Notes under the pieces: generated by a model
What the model saw: only the letters and a program-made list of their open reading frames with translations
The model's database searches: none
What the model was told of the DNA's origin: nothing
Shown: positions 31,957-34,835 of the stretch, piece after piece
How positions within the stretch are numbered: the stretch's first letter is position 1
Layout of the letters: each line of letters begins with the position of its first letter
NCBI GenBank assembly: GCA_017410075.1
Contig: JAFQRK010000027.1
Span: 1 to 34,835 of the forward strand
Origin: Oscillospiraceae bacterium
GTDB lineage: Bacteria > Bacillota > Clostridia > Oscillospirales > Oscillospiraceae
Direction: 5' to 3'
DNA: 34,835 nucleotides
Position numbers and translations under genes: made by a program

Positions 31957-32634
31957 TTGGCAATAAAAGCAGTGCTCTGGGATCTGGACGAAACCCTTTA
32001 CAGCCGGCGCGACGCCGCCCGGAAACTGTTTCCCGGAATGTTTCGTACCTGTCTTTATCCAGACCGCAGCGACGAATTTATCGAACACGCGGCGGATTAT
32101 ATGATGACCCAACTCAAGCGCAACAGTATGACCCACGATGACGGGTTTCAGGCGCTGCTGGAACAGTACCCAGCAGACAAGCCCTATGTCCACGCAGATT
32201 GCGTCGCCTATTACTATGCCAATATGCGCAAGTATGTGGCGCCCGATCCGGATGCGGTGGCAATTATCCAAAAATTGAAGGCGCAGGGTCTGAAAATGGC
32301 CATCGTCACCAATGTCGTACCGGAACTTTTGATGCATCAAAAGGAAAAGGTCCGGACACTGGGGATCGCGGAGCTGTTTGACCTTATTGTTTATTCTGCC
32401 GAGCTGGGCGTTCACAAGCCGGACAGAGGGATCTTTGACCACGCCGCCGCACAGCTGGGCGTTTCCAATGCCGACTGCCTGTTTGTCGGTGATGATCCGG
32501 AGTCGGATGTCATCGGTGCGCGCAGCGCCGGGATGGATGTGGTCTGGCTGGATCGCTGGCAGGATGATCACCGCTTTGACAGTGATCCCCGGGTCCACCG
32601 GGTCAAGTCCGTGTCAGAATATTTTATGTTGTAA
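31957..32634 (+). CDS. HAD-family phosphohydrolase (subfamily IA, YjjG-like)
   Basis: A 225-residue haloacid-dehalogenase-type phosphatase. Motif I has D9 and D11 in LWDLDETLY, motif II is IVTN, motif III lysine is in VHKPDRGIF, and motif IV is GDDPESDVIGARSAG. A helical cap lies between motifs I and II. The substrate is unknown; a nucleotide monophosphate or small sugar phosphate is common. The start is taken as TTG at 31957, since AGAGG lies 8 bases before it. The in-frame GTG at 31948 overlaps that ribosome site. Followed 9 bp later by a kinase-like gene. Confidence 0.86.
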   Translation: MAIKAVLWDLDETLYSRRDAARKLFPGMFRTCLYPDRSDEFIEHAADYMMTQLKRNSMTHDDGFQALLEQYPADKPYVHADCVAYYYANMRKYVAPDPDAVAIIQKLKAQGLKMAIVTNVVPELLMHQKEKVRTLGIAELFDLIVYSAELGVHKPDRGIFDHAAAQLGVSNADCLFVGDDPESDVIGARSAGMDVVWLDRWQDDHRFDSDPRVHRVKSVSEYFML

Positions 32635-32643
32635 GGAAAAGAT

Positions 32644-33231
32644 GTGAGCAAGGTGGAACAAGAAAGATTGCAGCCGCTATACGCAGCGCTGGACAAGCTG
32701 CCAAAGAGCCGGCGCAGCATTGTGGCCATTGACGGCGGCAGCGCCAGCGGAAAAACCACATTGAGCCAAACCCTCCAGGGTCTTTATCCCTGCACGGTTT
32801 TCCATATGGACGACTTTTTCCTGCAGCCGCAGCAGCGCACGCCGCAGCGGTATGCCCAGATCGGCGGCAATATCGATTGGGAGCGGTTTTCTGCAGAGGT
32901 CTTAGCCCCGCTGCGCAGAGGAGAGCCCGTCAATTACCGGCGCTTTGACTGCCGGACGATGACTCTGGGCGCGGCGCAGCAGATCGTCCCCGAAAACCTG
33001 ATCATTGTAGAGGGCGCATATTCGATGCACCCGGAACTGGCAGAATACTACGACCTCTCGGTATTTTTGCAGATCACGCCTGCGCTGCAGCGGCAGCGGA
33101 TCCTCTGCCGGAACGGCCCGGAGCAGGCGCAGCCGTTTCTTGACAAATGGATCCCCCTGGAAAATGCGTATTTCCAAGAGACCAATATCACAAAACGCTG
33201 CGATATAACGCTCCCCGTATCCCCCCGGTGA
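32644..33231 (+). CDS. Uridine-kinase-like P-loop protein
   Basis: A 195-residue protein of the uridine kinase/phosphoribulokinase-like P-loop class. Walker A GGSASGKT is at residues 31-38, and FHMDDFFL follows, as in the substrate-binding segment of uridine kinases. YRRFDC and IIVEGAYSMHPEL (Walker B-like) lie downstream. It is shorter than classical Udk, and substrate residues are not fully matched, so the phosphate acceptor is uncertain. The start is GTG at 32644 with AAGGA 7 bases ahead; the overlapping ATG at 32642 runs straight into TGA. Probably coupled to the HAD phosphatase gene. Confidence 0.82.
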   Translation: MSKVEQERLQPLYAALDKLPKSRRSIVAIDGGSASGKTTLSQTLQGLYPCTVFHMDDFFLQPQQRTPQRYAQIGGNIDWERFSAEVLAPLRRGEPVNYRRFDCRTMTLGAAQQIVPENLIIVEGAYSMHPELAEYYDLSVFLQITPALQRQRILCRNGPEQAQPFLDKWIPLENAYFQETNITKRCDITLPVSPR

Positions 33232-33291
33232 GCCAGCTGCCGCTTCTTTCGATTATGTGATAAAGTCACGGAAGTAAATCAAATCTCCTGC

Positions 33292-33297
33292 TAAAAT
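33292..33297 (+). promoter_or_regulatory. Possible -10 element of the desulfoferrodoxin promoter
   Basis: TAAAAT preceded by TGC, with no convincing -35. Further upstream is GTGATAAAGTCAC (33257-33269), a 4+5+4 inverted repeat that also contains TGTGATAAAGT, which could itself act as an extended -10. Which of the two is used cannot be told. The gap 33232-33349 holds nothing else. Confidence 0.4.
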
Positions 33298-33349
33298 GAG
33301 GCCATAAAGAAAAACAAATACACTTTTAAACAAACGGAGGATTTCAATT

Positions 33350-33733
33350 ATGAAGAACACCAAGTTTTATGTCTGCTCCCACTGTGGCAACATCGTTGAG
33401 ATGGTACACGACGCCGGCGTTAAGCCTTTCTGCTGCGGCCAGAAGATGAATGAGCTGGTTCCCGGCAGCGTGGATGCCAGCGTTGAAAAGCATGTTCCCG
33501 ATGTCAAGGTCAGCGAAGGGCTGGTGGAAGTCAATGTCGGTTCCGTCAATCATCCGATGGAGGAAGTCCACTGGATCGAGTGGGTACAGCTGGTGACCAA
33601 CAAAGGCAGCAGCCGCAAGTGGCTGAATCCCGGCGAAGCACCCAATGTCAAGTTCCTGCTGGGTGAAGAAAAGCCCCTGGCTGTCTATGCTTACTGCAAT
33701 CTTCACGGTCTGTGGAAGAAAGAACTGAACTAA
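33350..33733 (+). CDS. dfx: Desulfoferrodoxin (two-iron superoxide reductase)
   Basis: Reduces superoxide to peroxide without releasing oxygen, a defence typical of anaerobes. The 127-residue protein has the N-terminal desulforedoxin centre with C9, C12, C28 and C29. The catalytic iron site has H48 (after K47), H68 and H74 in NHPMEEVHW, and C116 and H119 in YCNLHGLW. All ligands are present, so this is a complete class I enzyme, not the one-iron neelaredoxin. CGGAGG precedes the ATG. It is transcribed alone; no rubredoxin or rubrerythrin gene is nearby. Confidence 0.96.
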   Translation: MKNTKFYVCSHCGNIVEMVHDAGVKPFCCGQKMNELVPGSVDASVEKHVPDVKVSEGLVEVNVGSVNHPMEEVHWIEWVQLVTNKGSSRKWLNPGEAPNVKFLLGEEKPLAVYAYCNLHGLWKKELN

Positions 33734-33745
33734 TCATCTAATATA

Positions 33746-33783
33746 AACAAGCTCCCCGCCGATTTCCCGGCGGGGAGCTTGTT
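33746..33783. terminator. Bidirectional terminator between dfx and the SLOG gene
   Basis: A perfect 16-bp stem AACAAGCTCCCCGCCG/CGGCGGGGAGCTTGTT with a 6-base loop lies between convergent stops (13 bp past dfx, 12 bp from the SLOG-gene stop). Confidence 0.92.
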
Positions 33784-33794
33784 ATTGAGAAATA

Positions 33795-34289
33795 TTAGCC
33801 GTTGATATCAGATTGCGGTGCAGTATGCAGCAATGGAAATTGAATGACCCTCTTCTTATGTTTCAATGCATAGTCATGTGCGATCTTCGTTCCGCTTCTT
33901 CCTTTCGCGGCGTATGCAGCATCAAAATAAAAAAGGCAAAACTGACTCTTGCCGATCATTTCCTCATTCCTCTTGATATATACCAATCTGCCGGCGCCCG
34001 TTAAGCCCTCCGGGTAATATGTGTCTTCGTAGCGTTTTAGCAAGAACTCCCGGTAATCTTCATTGATAACCGGAAATTCCGCCCGTACATAGATCCGTTT
34101 TATGTGTGGGTATTTTACTTTCACCTGCGTTATCAGCTCATAACACAAACTGTTAAAGCTGCTTTTGCTGCCAAACAGAAATGTATCTACATTCTCCTTT
34201 GCAATCAAGTCTTCGATTGTTAAGGTCAACTGCCGTTTCAGTTCTTCCGTTTCGCATATCTCTCGATGCCCCAAAATGCAGCAGATCAT
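33795..34289 (-). CDS. SLOG-domain protein (YpsA/DUF1273-like)
   Basis: A 164-residue soluble protein with a Rossmann-like SLOG/DprA-type pattern. The N-terminus is MICCILGHREI, as in the GHR start of YpsA/DUF1273 proteins. FLFGSKSSFNSL comes mid-way in place of the usual glycine-rich loop, and SGTKIAHDYALKHKKRVI lies near the C-terminus. SLOG proteins bind nucleotides or nucleotide-derived ligands, and several act in defence or stress signalling. The ligand here is unknown. GGAGGTGG precedes the ATG. It is divergent from an RHH regulator gene, with a perfect palindrome between them. Confidence 0.7.
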   Translation of the reverse strand: MICCILGHREICETEELKRQLTLTIEDLIAKENVDTFLFGSKSSFNSLCYELITQVKVKYPHIKRIYVRAEFPVINEDYREFLLKRYEDTYYPEGLTGAGRLVYIKRNEEMIGKSQFCLFYFDAAYAAKGRSGTKIAHDYALKHKKRVIQFPLLHTAPQSDING

Positions 34290-34311
34290 ATTACGCCACC
34301 TCCATTTTATA

Positions 34312-34326
34312 GATATACTGTATATC
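34312..34326. promoter_or_regulatory. Perfect palindrome GATATAC-T-GTATATC, candidate operator
   Basis: A 15-bp perfect inverted repeat lies 11-25 bases downstream of the SLOG-gene -10 box, about at its transcription start and leader. A protein bound here would block that promoter. The divergent gene 70 bp away encodes a ribbon-helix-helix protein, a natural candidate binder. The link is inference. Confidence 0.55.
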
Positions 34327-34336
34327 CACCTTGCAC

Positions 34337-34342
34337 ATTATA
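34337..34342 (-). promoter_or_regulatory. Extended -10 promoter of the SLOG gene
   Basis: TATGTTATAAT on the - strand is a TRTGN extended -10 with perfect TATAAT. A weak TTTATT lies 17 bases upstream. The leader is about 40 nt and contains the palindrome. No convincing separate promoter for the divergent RHH gene is visible in this A/T-rich gap. Confidence 0.65.
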
Positions 34343-34395
34343 ACATATGCTGCGTTTAAAATAAACATACAATATATTTATTTGGGAGTGGTAAT

Positions 34396-34596
34396 ATGGC
34401 TGTAAAGAGTGTGTCTATTCGCATTGAAGAAGAAATGCTGAGCAAGATCGCATATATTGCGGATTATGAAGGCAGAAGCGTCAATAGTCAGGTGCTGGTT
34501 TTGATCCGGGATCATATCAAAACTTTCGAGCAGGCAAACGGGCCGATCGGCAGCGATGTCGCTCCGGTATCCAATGTAAAGCCCACGCGGAAATAA
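34396..34596 (+). CDS. Arc-type ribbon-helix-helix DNA-binding protein
   Basis: A 66-residue protein: a beta strand (KSVSIRIEEEML), helix A (about 15-27), a turn (GRSVNSQ), helix B (about 31-46, VLVLIRDHIKTFEQ) and a short flexible tail. The RSVNSQVLVLIRDHI segment corresponds to the RSxNxxIxxxVRxxI signature of Arc-like repressors. Such proteins bind palindromes as dimers or tetramers. GGGAG precedes the ATG at 34396. It is divergent from the SLOG gene. It could instead be the antitoxin half of a pair, but no adjacent small toxin gene is seen on this strand before the terminator. Confidence 0.8.
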   Translation: MAVKSVSIRIEEEMLSKIAYIADYEGRSVNSQVLVLIRDHIKTFEQANGPIGSDVAPVSNVKPTRK

Positions 34597-34626
34597 CAAC
34601 AGCCCTCTTGCGCAAAAGAGGACTAA

Positions 34627-34656
34627 AAAATCGCCACCCGATCGGGTGGCGATTTT
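34627..34656. terminator. Bidirectional terminator between the RHH gene and ppdK
   Basis: Palindrome AATCGCCACCCGATCGGGTGGCGATT, flanked by A and T runs, lies 10 bp before the ppdK stop. A smaller hairpin (CCTCTT/AAGAGG) precedes it at about 34603-34620. Confidence 0.9.
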
Positions 34657-34666
34657 ATTGATTCAA

Positions 34667-34835
34667 TTAGCCCTTGATAGCAGCCTGGGCGGCGGCGAGG
34701 CGGGCGATGGGCACACGGAAGGGGCTGCAGGACACATAGTCCAGGCCGATCTTGTGGCAGAACTCGACGGACATGGGGTCGCCGCCGTGCTCGCCGCAGA
34801 TACCGTAGTGCAGCTTGTTGCCGGTAGCCTTAGCC
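34667..34835 (-). CDS. ppdK: Pyruvate, phosphate dikinase, C-terminal end (partial)
   Basis: Only the last 56 codons are in the window; the gene continues past the right edge. The product reads [34 protein letters not shown] and [13 protein letters not shown], then stops. The catalytic cysteine of the PEP/pyruvate site in [10 protein letters not shown] is present. PPDK interconverts pyruvate + ATP + Pi and PEP + AMP + PPi, and is common in fermentative anaerobes. The third-position GC of this piece is visibly high, as expected for a highly expressed gene. Confidence 0.93.
   Translation of the reverse strand, partial: AKATGNKLHYGICGEHGGDPMSVEFCHKIGLDYVSCSPFRVPIARLAAAQAAIKG

Noticed and set aside
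33257..33269. GTGATAAAGTCAC as a Crp/Fnr or PerR site before dfx
   Set aside because: The spacing is 5 bases rather than 6 for a Crp/Fnr-type site, and it does not fit the PerR box. It may only be an extended -10 element, so it is mentioned with the promoter but not called an operator.
34396..34596. RHH protein as the antitoxin of a toxin-antitoxin pair
   Set aside because: No small toxin ORF lies next to it on the same strand before the terminator, and the divergent neighbour is a SLOG-fold protein rather than a known toxin family.

Overview
The window reads as a chromosomal segment of an anaerobic, low-oxygen-tolerant Firmicute of the class Clostridia, most likely an Oscillospirales (Oscillospiraceae/Ruminococcaceae-like) gut bacterium. 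The grounds are moderately high GC with Gram-positive AGGAGG-type ribosome binding sites, a GlgC/GlgD/GlgA glycogen set, a Firmicute-type CpsB/CpsC/CpsD phosphoregulatory trio, desulfoferrodoxin for superoxide, Na+-decarboxylase subunits, and intergenic palindromic repeats of the kind common in that order. The genus cannot be fixed from the sequence alone. No phage, transposase, CRISPR array, rRNA or tRNA gene is visible.

Left part (1-9969, + strand): a tRNA-modification and mismatch-repair run, miaB - mutS - CPBP membrane protease - mutL - small membrane protein - miaA - hfq, ending in a hairpin. MiaA and MiaB act one after the other on A37 of the same tRNAs, and mutL-miaA-hfq is a widely conserved order. 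Next come an SDR oxidoreductase and a ComEC-like metallo-beta-lactamase-fold lipoprotein that overlap by 4 bp. A long palindromic repeat (9985-10220) separates these from a convergent block.

Middle-left (10224-15800, - strand): hom - lysC - asd, the branch from aspartate to homoserine, from one promoter. Then comes mgtE (Mg2+ channel), which starts with TTG. It is preceded by a 21-codon leader ORF and by a pair of back-to-back divergent promoters, the other of which drives a GNAT acetyltransferase. Two small hairpin-armed repeats flank the mgtE region.

Centre (15827-22372, + strand): GNAT, then glgC - glgD - glgA for glycogen synthesis. After a second copy of the long palindromic repeat comes a cytoplasmic GH13 alpha-glucan hydrolase with its own promoter.

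Centre-right (22373-27953, - strand): a membrane transport block of purine NCS2 permease, YitT-family protein, a 52-aa OadG-like subunit with an OadB-like Na+ decarboxylase beta subunit (no alpha subunit here), and an AGCS Na+:alanine symporter. A small Cro/C1 regulator without a normal start codon follows.

Right (28088-34835): a YwaF-like membrane protein (+), the cpsB-cpsC-cpsD trio (-) without any glycosyltransferase, a divergent cysteine hydrolase (+), a HAD phosphatase plus uridine-kinase-like P-loop protein (+), and desulfoferrodoxin (+). These are followed by a SLOG-domain protein (-) divergent from a ribbon-helix-helix regulator (+) with a perfect palindrome between them, and by the C-terminal end of pyruvate phosphate dikinase (-) running off the right edge.

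The least ordinary items are the leader-ORF/alternative-hairpin arrangement upstream of mgtE, the SLOG-RHH pair with its palindrome, the covarying hairpin repeats, and the tyrosine-triplet tail of CpsD. None is proven to be a new system from sequence alone.
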